A stretch of DNA of 64,000 bases from Gammaproteobacteria bacterium (GTDB lineage: Bacteria > Pseudomonadota > Gammaproteobacteria > Eutrophobiales > Eutrophobiaceae), in NCBI GenBank assembly GCA_021773235.1, contig JAJFKL010000030.1, positions 62,001 to 126,000 on the forward strand. The letters run 5' to 3'. The number at the start of each line of letters is the position of its first letter. Position 1 is the first letter of the stretch. Positions 9,050-18,188 of the stretch are shown here, one piece after another. Position numbers and translations under genes: made by a program. The notes beneath the pieces were generated by a model. It was given only the letters and a program-made list of their open reading frames with translations. It had not been told where the DNA came from and searched no databases.

Positions 9050-9970
9050 GTGAAGACACTAAAAATAGCGACACGTAACAGTCCACTTGCCCTTTGGCAG
9101 GCTGAGCACGTCAAACAACAATTGATAGAACTCCATCCAGACTTGAATGTTGAGTTGGTAAGCATGACAACAGAAGGCGACCGGTTTCTCGATGCGCCAC
9201 TGATTGCTGTTGGTGGGAAAGGACTGTTCATAAAGGAACTCGAACAGGCCTTATTAAATGGAGAAGCCGATATCGCAGTGCATTCTATGAAGGATGTGAC
9301 CATCGATTTGCCCGATGAGCTTGCCATGCCAGTGATCTTGAAACGTGAAGATGTGAGAGATGTATTTATATCTAACAACTATAAGCAGATCGAAGATCTT
9401 CCTGATGGTGCTGTTTTAGGTACATCAAGCCTGCGTCGTCAATCGCAAGTAAAAGCACTACGCCCTGAAATAGAGTTAAAAGACCTACGGGGAAATGTGG
9501 GTACGCGTTTGCGTAAACTGGACGGTGGTGAATATGATGCAATCATGCTCGCCGCTGCCGGTATCATTCGGCTTGGACTAAAAGAACGTATAACTCAATT
9601 AATACCGGAATCAGTATTGTTGCCTGCCATTGGACAGGGCGCTATTGGTATTGAATGCCGTGCCGGGGATTCTAAAGTCCAAGAATTGATTGCACCACTT
9701 AATGACCAGGAAACATCGCTTTGTGTTGAAACAGAACGGGCCTTTAGTCGCCGTCTTTTCGGTGGTTGTCAATTACCCATTGCGGGACAGGCTTCAATCA
9801 AAGGTAATCAGATAAACCTGGTTGGATTGGTTGCAAAAATTGATGGTAGTGAAGTGATTAAATCTGAGCTTAGCGGTGATATAGAAAAGCGTGATGAGAT
9901 CGGGACGACATTAGCCGAAAGCTTATTAGAACGCGGTGCTGATGAGATATTAAAAGAACTCTTACACTAG
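9050..9970 (+). CDS. hemC: hydroxymethylbilane synthase (porphobilinogen deaminase)
   Basis: A 306-residue enzyme polymerising four porphobilinogens to hydroxymethylbilane in heme synthesis. Recognised by the start I-A-T-R-N-S-P-L-A-L-W-Q-A, the G-T-S-S-L-R-R-Q-S-Q motif and F-G-G-C-Q-L-P-I-A, whose Cys (about residue 239) anchors the dipyrromethane cofactor. The start codon is GTG. First gene of hemCDXY, 2 bp from hemD. Confidence 0.96.
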   Translation: MKTLKIATRNSPLALWQAEHVKQQLIELHPDLNVELVSMTTEGDRFLDAPLIAVGGKGLFIKELEQALLNGEADIAVHSMKDVTIDLPDELAMPVILKREDVRDVFISNNYKQIEDLPDGAVLGTSSLRRQSQVKALRPEIELKDLRGNVGTRLRKLDGGEYDAIMLAAAGIIRLGLKERITQLIPESVLLPAIGQGAIGIECRAGDSKVQELIAPLNDQETSLCVETERAFSRRLFGGCQLPIAGQASIKGNQINLVGLVAKIDGSEVIKSELSGDIEKRDEIGTTLAESLLERGADEILKELLH

Positions 9971-9972
9971 TC

Positions 9973-10752
9973 GTGAGTGTATCGTTAGACAAAAAACGAA
10001 TACTAGTAACCAGGCCAAAGCATCAGGCCGAGCATTTATGTGAATTAATTACGGCTAATGGGGGACAAGCTATTGCTTACCCGACTATCGAGATTCAGCC
10101 AGTAAAAGATCATGACAAAATACTTGTAAACAGTAACGCGCTTTCTGAATATAATTTTATCGTGTTTGTTAGTCGTAATGCTGTAAAGATGGCTTTTGAT
10201 CATTATTTGAGTCTTGCTAGTCTGCCAGCGCACATCACAGTTTTTGCTATAGGTGCCGGGACAGCAGAAACGCTATCTAGTTTGAATATTAAGAATGTTA
10301 TTCATGCTGGTACACAAGCCGACAGTGAGGCATTGTTGAATTTGTCAGAAATGCAGGAAGAAAGGCTGACGAGCAAAAAAGCGTTGATTATTCGTGGTGT
10401 TGGTGGACGTGAATATTTAGCGGATAATCTAAAAAGTCGTGGTGCATCAGTCGATTATGCTGAGGTGTATAAACGCTGTTTACCTGAATATGATGTTAAG
10501 GATAGCCATGAAATATGGCAAGATATAAAGCCTGATGCGACTGTCATTACCAGTAATGATGGGCTTAATAATCTGGTGCACCTGACACCAGAAACTGATC
10601 AGCCGCAATTATTTTCTACGCCTTTAGTTTTAATGTCGGCTCGAAGTGATAATCTTGCTAAAGAACTAGGCTTTGTCTCAGTTACGAGTACTGCCATAGA
10701 TAAAAATGATGAAGGTCTTTTGTCAGCACTTTTAGACCTTGTAGGAGAATAG
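9973..10752 (+). CDS. hemD: uroporphyrinogen-III synthase
   Basis: A 259-residue HemD-fold protein that closes and inverts ring D of hydroxymethylbilane. The family is divergent; support comes from the start I-L-V-T-R-P-K-H-Q-A, the V-F-V-S-R-N-A-V motif near residue 58, the F-A-I-G-A-G-T-A segment, and its position directly after hemC. The start codon is GTG. HemX follows 6 bp later. Confidence 0.9.
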   Translation: MSVSLDKKRILVTRPKHQAEHLCELITANGGQAIAYPTIEIQPVKDHDKILVNSNALSEYNFIVFVSRNAVKMAFDHYLSLASLPAHITVFAIGAGTAETLSSLNIKNVIHAGTQADSEALLNLSEMQEERLTSKKALIIRGVGGREYLADNLKSRGASVDYAEVYKRCLPEYDVKDSHEIWQDIKPDATVITSNDGLNNLVHLTPETDQPQLFSTPLVLMSARSDNLAKELGFVSVTSTAIDKNDEGLLSALLDLVGE

Positions 10753-10758
10753 GAATAA

Positions 10759-11850
10759 ATGAGTGAAGAAATAGAAGGCAAGGTATTGGAAGAAGATAAT
10801 AATGAGCCTGTAATGACGGAAGAAGTTGCAACTAAAAAGAGTGGTAATAAGATAGTTTTAATTTTACTGCTGCTTTTTATTGTCATTTTTTCCGGCGCAT
10901 TTAATTACGGCTATCAACAAATCGTAATACTCGAAGAAAAGCTAGCGTCAACAAACTCTATCGAAGAGCGCGTTCTTGCTGATGTCGATAATCGTATTAA
11001 ACAATCAAGTTCTACTTTTCTTGAGCTCAGAAACAAACTGAATGAATTGACAACAAACCAGAAAATGTTGACGGATGCTGTTAACCAACCTGTCGAGCAG
11101 CAAATTCATATCAATGAAGATTATGCGCTTGCGGAAGTTGAACACCTATTAATCATAGCCAGTTACAACCTTCAACTCGATCACGATGCGGCAACTGCGT
11201 TAGCGGCTATGGAAGCGGCAGACTCGAGATTGAAAGGTCTGCGTGATCCTATGGTGTTAAGTGTGCGCGAGCAGTTGATCGCAGACATGAATGAGCTTAG
11301 ATCATTAAATCAGGCAGACTTGAGTGGCTTAGGTCTGTTTTTATCGGATCTAATAAATCGTGTTGATCAGCTTCCTCTTAAAGAGAATGTTGTCGTGCAA
11401 AAACCAGAGATAGTTGCTGAACAAAATAAAGCGCAATCAGCAGGAATGAAAAATTTCTTTGTGCTGGTTTGGGAAGAGTTGAAAAGTCTGGTGGTAATAA
11501 CGCGTGATACAGAAGTTAATAAGGCTCGCTTATTACCAGATGAAATATATTTTCTACGTGCAAACTTAAAGCTCGAATTAGCCAATGCCCGATTTGCTGT
11601 CTTTAATCGTGACACAAATAATTTACATGCCTCTATAGGCCACATAGAGACCTGGATAAATGAGTATTTTGATTTGTCAGATGCATCTGCTCAAAATATT
11701 TATGATTCATTAAACAAGATGAAAGGTTTGGAACTTGATTTTCCGCCTATGGATATTAGTTCATCACTTGAATCGGTTCGCGCACTCATACGTTCTCAAG
11801 ATGAGACTAGTAGTGCAATTAATAATAATGAGTTAGAGCCGATACAATGA
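10759..11850 (+). CDS. hemX: HemX-like membrane protein
   Basis: A 363-residue protein with an acidic cytoplasmic N-terminus, one transmembrane helix at about residues 31-50, then a coiled-coil-prone periplasmic region with the conserved A-E-V-E-H-L-L-I-I-A-S-Y-N-L segment. This is the gammaproteobacterial HemX family (once labelled uroporphyrinogen methylase); its true role is unclear. Good ribosome site AGGAATAA before ATG. Its end overlaps hemY by 4 bp. Confidence 0.88.
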   Translation: MSEEIEGKVLEEDNNEPVMTEEVATKKSGNKIVLILLLLFIVIFSGAFNYGYQQIVILEEKLASTNSIEERVLADVDNRIKQSSSTFLELRNKLNELTTNQKMLTDAVNQPVEQQIHINEDYALAEVEHLLIIASYNLQLDHDAATALAAMEAADSRLKGLRDPMVLSVREQLIADMNELRSLNQADLSGLGLFLSDLINRVDQLPLKENVVVQKPEIVAEQNKAQSAGMKNFFVLVWEELKSLVVITRDTEVNKARLLPDEIYFLRANLKLELANARFAVFNRDTNNLHASIGHIETWINEYFDLSDASAQNIYDSLNKMKGLELDFPPMDISSSLESVRALIRSQDETSSAINNNELEPIQ

Positions 11851-13043
11851 AATTATTGCTGTTAAGTCTGCTGGCTTTAATAACAGCTGTTGTCATAGGA
11901 CAACTAGCAGGTTCTGATACTGGATACGTCATGATGACCATCTCGGGTTGGACAATACAAACCACAGCAACCTTGTTTGTTATTGCTTTATTTTTGGCCT
12001 TTCTCGCAACTTATTTTACTGTGCGTAGTTTGGTACGATTTTTTGAAATGCCAAAGGAGGTAAAGATCTGGCGCCAGCATCGACATCAACGTCGTGCTGA
12101 AAAATATCTGACTCAAGGTTTAATCAATATGACAGAAGGTCGTTGGAAACAGGCTGAACGCGATTTTTGTAAAGCGGCCCCTTACAGTCGAGCGCCCTAT
12201 GTTAATTATCTTTGTGCGGCTCGTGCGGCACAGGAATTACATGCCGTTGATCGTCGTGATGAATATTTACGTTTGGCCTATCATAACAATCCCGATGCGA
12301 GTCTTGCTGTAGGTATCACTCAAGCAGAACTACAGTTAAGCGAACAACAAACAGAACAAGCGCTGGCAACTCTAAAGCACCTGGAAAACAAGCAACCAAA
12401 CCAAAACCAGGTCAAACAATTATTATTAGAAACATATACTGATCTCAATGACTGGCAATCTGTATTGAATATAATTCCTTCTATTGAAAAAACCAGTCTC
12501 TATCCACGCGAGCAGATCCAGGCAAAACAACTTGACGCCTATGCGGGTTTGTTAAAGGAAGCTGGTAACAGAAAAGATAAGCAAACGCTAAACACGATAT
12601 GGTCTAATATCCCACGTAAGTTAAAACTACATTTTTATTTAATTGAAGTGTATGTCACTGAACGACTTAAGTTTGATGATACTGCAGATTGCGAATTGTT
12701 ATTAAAGTCTGCACTAAAACGTCAATGGGATAATTTGTTAGTACGATTATATGGGCTTGTAGTTGCATCTGACCTGGCAAAACAACAGGCTACGGCTGAA
12801 TCCTGGTTAAGTAATCATTCGCGTGATGCAGTCTTGTTATTAACACTTGGTCGTATCTGTATGCGTAATCAATTGTGGGGTAAGGCAAGGGATTACTTGC
12901 GAGAAAGCCTCGATGTTCAGGCGAACCCAGAAGCATTTTATGAATTTGCCCGACTACATGAACAAGAGGGTAATCGTGAAGCAGCGGCTGAATGTTATGA
13001 AAAGGGTCTTACACTTGCGACAGGAATGTCTAGCGTAAATTAA
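11847..13043 (+). CDS. hemY: HemY-like TPR membrane protein
   Basis: A 398-residue protein with two N-terminal hydrophobic segments (about 1-22 and 36-62), the HemY_N family start, and a TPR-rich remainder, including a clear final repeat A-A-E-C-Y-E-K-G-L. The function of this proteobacterial HemY is not established; it is distinct from protoporphyrinogen oxidase of the same name. Last gene of the heme operon. Its stop overlaps the convergent stop of the next gene within TTAATTAA. Confidence 0.9.
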   Translation: MKLLLLSLLALITAVVIGQLAGSDTGYVMMTISGWTIQTTATLFVIALFLAFLATYFTVRSLVRFFEMPKEVKIWRQHRHQRRAEKYLTQGLINMTEGRWKQAERDFCKAAPYSRAPYVNYLCAARAAQELHAVDRRDEYLRLAYHNNPDASLAVGITQAELQLSEQQTEQALATLKHLENKQPNQNQVKQLLLETYTDLNDWQSVLNIIPSIEKTSLYPREQIQAKQLDAYAGLLKEAGNRKDKQTLNTIWSNIPRKLKLHFYLIEVYVTERLKFDDTADCELLLKSALKRQWDNLLVRLYGLVVASDLAKQQATAESWLSNHSRDAVLLLTLGRICMRNQLWGKARDYLRESLDVQANPEAFYEFARLHEQEGNREAAAECYEKGLTLATGMSSVN

Positions 13044-14050
13044 TTAGCAGCAAATTCAAATGAGTCTGAATATAGTTGCTCTCTAATTAAACCATTTGCC
13101 GGGAATGAATCAACAATTGCATTGATCATTGGTGGTGGTCCGCAGGCATAGATGTCATATGAAGATAAGTCGGCATGATCATTCAATACAGCGTCATGAA
13201 CAAAGCCTGTTTTACCCGCCCAGCCATTCAATTTTTCAATCTCCGATAATACTGGATGATATTGAATATGTTCATTATTGCTTGACCATGCTTCAGCCAT
13301 TTCATTGAGGTATAGATCGTCGACTGTGCGCGCACCCCAATAAAACTGGATAGGACGTTTGTGATTGCTTTTAAGTGAGTATTCAATCAGGCTTTTAACG
13401 GGAGCAAAGCCGGTGCCACCTGCAATCATTATAATAGGCCTATCCGATTCATGCAGTGTAAATTGACCTAATGGCCCTTCGATACGTAATAATGTTTTTT
13501 CAGTCAAATCTGTAAAGGCGTATTCAGAGAATAAGCCACCACCATAATGACGAATATGTAATTCCAGTTGTTGATCTTGATCTGGCGCGTTGGCCAAAGA
13601 GAATGAACGACGTTTGTCATCTTGCATAAGAATATCGATGTACTGACCCGCAAGAAATTGTAGTCGTTCTGTCTTTGGTAGTTCGAGTATTAAACGCATG
13701 ACATCAGCATTAAGTTTTTCACATTTAGTCACACGACAGGGGAACTGGCGGATTTTTATATCGGTAGCAGTTTCCACAGTACGGGCCTTGATAGTAAGAT
13801 CGCAATCTGCTTTTGCCTGGCACAGGAAAGCATAATCTTGTTTGATGTCCTTTTCTTTTAGCCCTTCAGGGGTTCCATTCGGGTAAGAAATATTTCCTGA
13901 AATTATTTTGGCTTTGCATGCGCCACAAACACCATCGCGACAACCATAGGGTAAACCATGTCCCTGACGTAAGGCGGCTTCAAGTATGGTTTCATGTTCT
14001 TCTACATCGAAGACAATATCTTGATCTGAAAGTTGAGCTTTATATGACAT
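13040..14050 (-). CDS. 2Fe-2S ferredoxin / FAD-NAD reductase fusion
   Basis: A 336-residue oxidoreductase. A plant-type [2Fe-2S] ferredoxin domain comes first (G-C-R-D-G-V-C-G-A-C-K-A near residues 36-47, fourth Cys near 76). A ferredoxin-NADP reductase-like domain follows, with R-S-F-S-L-A-N for FAD and G-G-T-G-F-A-P-V-K-S and a late C-G-P-P-P-M-I for NAD(P)H. It resembles CDP-6-deoxy-delta-3,4-glucoseen reductase and oxygenase electron-transfer components. The partner oxygenase or reductase cannot be told from context. Confidence 0.85.
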   Translation of the reverse strand: MSYKAQLSDQDIVFDVEEHETILEAALRQGHGLPYGCRDGVCGACKAKIISGNISYPNGTPEGLKEKDIKQDYAFLCQAKADCDLTIKARTVETATDIKIRQFPCRVTKCEKLNADVMRLILELPKTERLQFLAGQYIDILMQDDKRRSFSLANAPDQDQQLELHIRHYGGGLFSEYAFTDLTEKTLLRIEGPLGQFTLHESDRPIIMIAGGTGFAPVKSLIEYSLKSNHKRPIQFYWGARTVDDLYLNEMAEAWSSNNEHIQYHPVLSEIEKLNGWAGKTGFVHDAVLNDHADLSSYDIYACGPPPMINAIVDSFPANGLIREQLYSDSFEFAAN

Positions 14051-14099
14051 AACAAACTTTATGTTAACAGCAGGTCTTGCTGTAATGCGGTGAGATTAA

Positions 14100-14756
14100 T
14101 TATTTAGGCAGACTTTTGCTACTGTTTAACCAACGAAGCAAAGGTTCCCATTGTTCGCGGTCATAATATGTTTTTGAAGGTGGTAATTCAAATATACTTA
14201 AACCTCGTTCTGCTGCATGAATATAATTCTGACTCTGTCGCAGCATCGTCATAAAGGGTAAACGTTTGCCATCAGGCAATTTTAGTTTATCCAGATAATA
14301 TTCAAGTTTTGCGGCTATTAAGGTGTCTTCTCTTACACGATTTGCAACCGTTGCAATCTTGATCTTGTTATTAATAGATCCTTTTAGTGAAAACAGCTCA
14401 TCAAGAAATCGTTCGGCTGCACGAATGTCTATTGGCGAAGCAATGACGGGCATTACCATGGTCTGCGCCTGGCTGAGAAATTTACTGAGTCTTTTGTCGG
14501 TGACGCCAGCAGGCGTATCCATGATCAGGATGTCTGTCTCTTGTGGGATCTGCAAACTACCTTTTGCTAATACGGCGTTATTAATAGGACTTTGCTTATC
14601 AGATCGTACATTAAGCCAATCCTGGCTCGAACCCTGAGGGTCACAATCTGCTAGCGTAACTTTTTTGCCACTAATAGAGAAATAGCTGGCGATGTTGGTT
14701 GCCAGTGTACTTTTCCCACTTCCGCCTTTTGGATTTAGAACCAGTATGGTGCGCAT
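14100..14756 (-). CDS. ParA/MinD-family P-loop ATPase
   Basis: A 218-residue ATPase with the deviant Walker A motif N-P-K-G-G-S-G-K-S-T at residues 7-16 and the switch D-T-P-A-G-V. Most similar in layout to short solitary ParA/VirC1-like proteins rather than the chromosomal ParA paired with ParB. No parB lies beside it. It sits between the ferredoxin reductase and phosphoribulokinase genes, all on the same strand with small gaps, so they could be co-transcribed. Cargo unknown. Confidence 0.8.
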   Translation of the reverse strand: MRTILVLNPKGGSGKSTLATNIASYFSISGKKVTLADCDPQGSSQDWLNVRSDKQSPINNAVLAKGSLQIPQETDILIMDTPAGVTDKRLSKFLSQAQTMVMPVIASPIDIRAAERFLDELFSLKGSINNKIKIATVANRVREDTLIAAKLEYYLDKLKLPDGKRLPFMTMLRQSQNYIHAAERGLSIFELPPSKTYYDREQWEPLLRWLNSSKSLPK

Positions 14757-14805
14757 GAGGCTATTAAAACATTGTTATCAAATGATTGTAAATGAACATT
14801 TATAC

Positions 14806-15684
14806 TTATATGAAGGTGCCCTTTTGGGTATATAACTTCATTATCAAGGGTGTCAGAATCAATTGCATGGCAAATATCATTTTTCCTGCAGGTACTACAA
14901 TTGTCTCTGGGCCGGACATCATCGAGCCTTCAAGCATCTCTAACAGGTAACGAAAATCAACCTCGATTTTTTCCTGGTTTCTTATATGAATTACACTAAA
15001 GCTTTCATCATTATTGGGTATGTACTCTGCTGCGAACGGATTCGACGTATCTATCGTTGGCACGCGTTGGAAATTAATATCTGTACGAGAGAACTGAGGA
15101 GTAATGTAATGCATATAATCGTGCATACGATCCAGAATAAGCTTGGTCGCGTCTTCTGTTGAATAGCCTCTTAGTGCACGATCTCTATGGATCTTTTGCA
15201 TCCATTCCAGATTGATGATTGGTGTAAACCCTATTAGCAGATCAACGTGTTGGCACACATCGACGTCATCAGTTACCAGACCACCATGTAGTCCCTCATA
15301 AAAAAGTAAATCAGAATTCTCTTCAATAGGCTCCCAAGGGGTTATAGAGCCAGGCGGTAAGCCATGCTGCGACGCCTCTTTTACATCATGAATGTAAAAC
15401 CGACGTTTACCGGTCCCCTTCTCACCATACTCTCTGAATAATGCTTCCAGTTCGTAGAAAACATTGCCTTCGGGACCAAAGTGCGTCAGGTTTTCTCCTT
15501 TGCTCGCTGCTTCTGCGCTCCGTTTTTCCATTTCAGCGCGATCATATCGATGAAAACAATCGCCCTCTATATAAGCGGGGTTGATTCCAATCTTGCGAAA
15601 CATGGTTTCAAATGCGTCTCTGGCGATACTGGTACCGGCCCCGGATGAACCGGTTACGGCAATTATTGGATGTTTGTGTGACAT
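14806..15684 (-). CDS. prkB: phosphoribulokinase
   Basis: A 292-residue enzyme, the usual length of the proteobacterial octameric form, phosphorylating ribulose 5-phosphate to ribulose 1,5-bisphosphate in the Calvin cycle. It shows the P-loop G-S-S-G-A-G-T-S, the conserved E-G-D-C-F-H-R-Y-D-R-A-E-M segment near residue 40, H-F-G-P-E-G-N, and Y-E-G-L-H-G-G. Its presence suggests CO2 fixation, although RuBisCO genes are not in the window. It diverges from msbA. Confidence 0.93.
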   Translation of the reverse strand: MSHKHPIIAVTGSSGAGTSIARDAFETMFRKIGINPAYIEGDCFHRYDRAEMEKRSAEAASKGENLTHFGPEGNVFYELEALFREYGEKGTGKRRFYIHDVKEASQHGLPPGSITPWEPIEENSDLLFYEGLHGGLVTDDVDVCQHVDLLIGFTPIINLEWMQKIHRDRALRGYSTEDATKLILDRMHDYMHYITPQFSRTDINFQRVPTIDTSNPFAAEYIPNNDESFSVIHIRNQEKIEVDFRYLLEMLEGSMMSGPETIVVPAGKMIFAMQLILTPLIMKLYTQKGTFI

Positions 15685-15851
15685 GTTGTCTAGATTATCC
15701 TCAGAAGAACGCAGCTTCTATGTTTTTTTCGTATTTTATTTAATCGCCTAGTCTCGACACTGTGATGGATTTACTATCGCAATGCATTGCACAATTCCAC
15801 TCTCACGGGCATTATAAGCCATATAACACGCTGATTTACAAGGGGAATAGT

Positions 15852-17615
15852 TTGGGCTCGTCAATGAATACAGATATTATCTTATATCGTAGGCTGTTAA
15901 GCCATGTTGTTCCCTATTGGCGCGTATTTCTATTATCTATCATCAGCATGATAGTGCTGGCGGCGACTGATCCACTTATCCCGGCTCTAATGCAGCCACT
16001 TCTAAATGGTGCTTTTATTGAAAAGGATCCCCAAACAATAGCGACTATGCCGTTTTTGTTTGTTGGTTTATTTGTCATTCGAGGGTTGGCTAGCTATGTC
16101 AGTGGTTTGTCCTTAAATTGGGTTGCTAATAAAGTAATCATGGACCTTCGCCAATTGATGTTTGACCGATTGATTGATTACCCAACTTCTTTTTTTGATG
16201 CCAATCGTTCCGGCAGTTTAATGTCACGGTTTACCTATGATGTTACCCAGATAAAAGACGCGTCAGCCAATGCTATTTCAACACTGGTTCGAGACTCCTT
16301 ATCAGTTATAGGTCTATTGGCATGGATGTTTTATATAGACTGGTCATTGGCCTTGATCTGCATGATCGGGGGCCCGTTTATCGGCATTATCATCTCAATT
16401 ATCCGACGTCGTTTGCGTAAGATGAGTCGCAAAGTGCAGGACACGATGGGTGATATTCATCACGTCCTAGCAGAATGTTTCGACGCGCAAAAAGTGATCA
16501 AACTCTATGGTGGGCAGGAGGTTGAAAAACAACGGTTCTTTAAGACCATTAATGCGCATCGTCGTTTTTCCATGAAATTTTTAAGTGCTTCTGTTGCAAC
16601 CGGCCCGGCGATACAAATATTTACTGCTTTTCTTCTCGCTATTATTATTTATGTCGCTACTCAACAGGCTAGTTCAAATAGTTTGCTGGTGGGTGATTTT
16701 GTCTCATTCTTTGCAGCAATAGCGATGATATTAGGCCCGTTAAAACGATTGGCTGGTGTTAATGAACATATTCAAAAAGGACTTGCCGCAAGTGAAAGCG
16801 TATTCAATATACTTGATACAGATATCGAGTCTCAATCAGGCGATAGGAATTTAACGGAAGTAAAAGGAAAACTTGAATTTAAAAATGTCTCATACCGTTA
16901 CACCGAAGCAGAGACTCAGGCATTAGATTCAATCAGTTTAAAAATTAGACCGGGTGAAACCGTCGCATTGGTCGGTGAATCTGGTAGTGGCAAGACGACG
17001 TTGGCAAATTTAATTCCAAGGTTTTATGAGTTGGGTGCGGGCGCAATATTCTACGACGATATTGATATTAGTGAGTTGTCATTATTATCACTACGAAAAA
17101 ACATCGCTTATGTTAGTCAGGACGTTGTGCTGTTTAATGATAGCGTTAGAAATAATATTGCCTATGGTGATGTAAATGATGCATCAGATGAAGCAATCTG
17201 GGCAGCAGCAGAAGAGGCTTGTGCAACAGAGTTTATAAATGAGTTACCAGAGAAGATGGATACTCTTGTTGGCGAAGATGGTACGCGTTTATCCGGTGGT
17301 CAACGTCAGCGCTTAGCTATTGCTCGTGCCTTGTTAAAAGATGCAAAGCTATTAATTCTGGATGAAGCAACATCATCACTAGATACACGTTCAGAGCGAC
17401 ACATTCAATCTGCATTAGAAAATGTTAAAAAAGGCCGTACATCGTTAATCATTGCGCACCGCTTATCAACAATTGAGAACGCAGATCATATTATTGTGTT
17501 AGATAAAGGACATATCGTTGAAGAAGGCAAGCATGATGATTTATTAAAACTACAAAATCATTATGCACGATTGCATCAAGTGCAGTTTCGGGAGAAGGAA
17601 GTTAATAGTAGTTAA
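15852..17615 (+). CDS. msbA: lipid A export ABC transporter MsbA (permease-ATPase)
   Basis: A transporter half-molecule: six-helix ABC membrane domain (about 20-310) and nucleotide-binding domain with Walker A G-E-S-G-S-G-K-T-T, signature L-S-G-G-Q-R-Q-R and Walker B L-L-I-L-D-E-A-T-S. It flips lipid A-core across the inner membrane as a dimer. The frame is open back to 15762, but AAGGGG (15840-15845) lies 6 nt before an in-frame TTG at 15852. ATG 15864 is the alternative and gives the familiar start M-N-T-D. No lpxK follows; a repeat-rich stretch does. Confidence 0.93.
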   Translation: MGSSMNTDIILYRRLLSHVVPYWRVFLLSIISMIVLAATDPLIPALMQPLLNGAFIEKDPQTIATMPFLFVGLFVIRGLASYVSGLSLNWVANKVIMDLRQLMFDRLIDYPTSFFDANRSGSLMSRFTYDVTQIKDASANAISTLVRDSLSVIGLLAWMFYIDWSLALICMIGGPFIGIIISIIRRRLRKMSRKVQDTMGDIHHVLAECFDAQKVIKLYGGQEVEKQRFFKTINAHRRFSMKFLSASVATGPAIQIFTAFLLAIIIYVATQQASSNSLLVGDFVSFFAAIAMILGPLKRLAGVNEHIQKGLAASESVFNILDTDIESQSGDRNLTEVKGKLEFKNVSYRYTEAETQALDSISLKIRPGETVALVGESGSGKTTLANLIPRFYELGAGAIFYDDIDISELSLLSLRKNIAYVSQDVVLFNDSVRNNIAYGDVNDASDEAIWAAAEEACATEFINELPEKMDTLVGEDGTRLSGGQRQRLAIARALLKDAKLLILDEATSSLDTRSERHIQSALENVKKGRTSLIIAHRLSTIENADHIIVLDKGHIVEEGKHDDLLKLQNHYARLHQVQFREKEVNSS

Positions 17616-17634
17616 TGTTTTGATCTGCTTTCGC

Positions 17635-17860
17635 CTTTTTCGGCGAGTCACTTTTCTTTGAGTGGTCAAAGAAAAGTAACCAAAAGAAAGACCACCCCAA
17701 TGCCTTGTCCTACGGATACCCTCAACATTCTTCTATTTCAATGGCACACGCATACGGACTCCTGTCCTAATGCGCTTTCGCAACATCCATGTTGCTCAAC
17801 CATTGAAATAGAATAATGCTTCGGCAAGTCATAAGGGGGTTGATAGAGCCTACCTCATAT
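17635..17860. repeat. long structured intergenic repeat with two nested hairpins
   Basis: A coding-free stretch after msbA. It contains ACTTTTCTTTG / CAAAGAAAAGT (17650-17660 / 17667-17677, perfect 11-bp arms, 6-nt loop) and a second long inverted repeat, 17727-17744 with 17800-17817, 17 of 18 pairs, centred on TCTATTTCAATGG. The CTTTTCTTTG...CAAAGAAAAGTAACCAAAAG sequence type is widespread between genes in gammaproteobacteria. No ORF, transposase or target duplication was seen. Confidence 0.6.
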
Positions 17861-17928
17861 GAAGTAGGTTAGAAGAACTTAAAGATCCTCTTTTATGTTG
17901 AATTGCAACAAGACCAATTGATATTAAC

Positions 17929-17991
17929 AACGTCCGCTTTTCGTTATTGGCATAAATGTTAATATGCAGCTACCGACCCAATGCGGACATT
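17929..17991. repeat. GTCCGC hairpin repeat, copy 1 (diverged)
   Basis: GTCCGC (17932-17937) pairs with GCGGAC (17983-17988). The interior differs from copies 2 and 3 and the span is 57 nt instead of 51, so this is the most diverged member. It precedes the small ORF at 18012 by about 20 nt. Confidence 0.5.
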
Positions 17992-18011
17992 ACTAAATAA
18001 GAAAGTTAGAT

Positions 18012-18146
18012 ATGGAAAGTAGCAAGTCAGTATTGAGTTTTATAGGGAGAGAGGTTGGTTCAATTTCTCTTCTGTTAGCATTGTTTCAATTTTATGCAGG
18101 CCCATTTTTTCCTCATCCTACCTTAGAAGATACTGTCAGATGGTAG
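18012..18146 (+). CDS. possible small membrane protein, 44 aa
   Basis: ATG to TAG, 44 codons, with a hydrophobic stretch (S-I-S-L-L-L-A-L-F-Q-F-Y-A) at about residues 17-29 and no recognisable domain. It lies between hairpin repeat copy 1 and the 221-aa gene, in the same orientation. There is no strong ribosome site (GAAAGTTAGAT before ATG). It may be a short real gene, a remnant, or chance. Confidence 0.3.
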   Translation: MESSKSVLSFIGREVGSISLLLALFQFYAGPFFPHPTLEDTVRW

Positions 18147-18188
18147 CGAATCAAAAAACGACACATAAACTAAACAAAGGAACATCGA

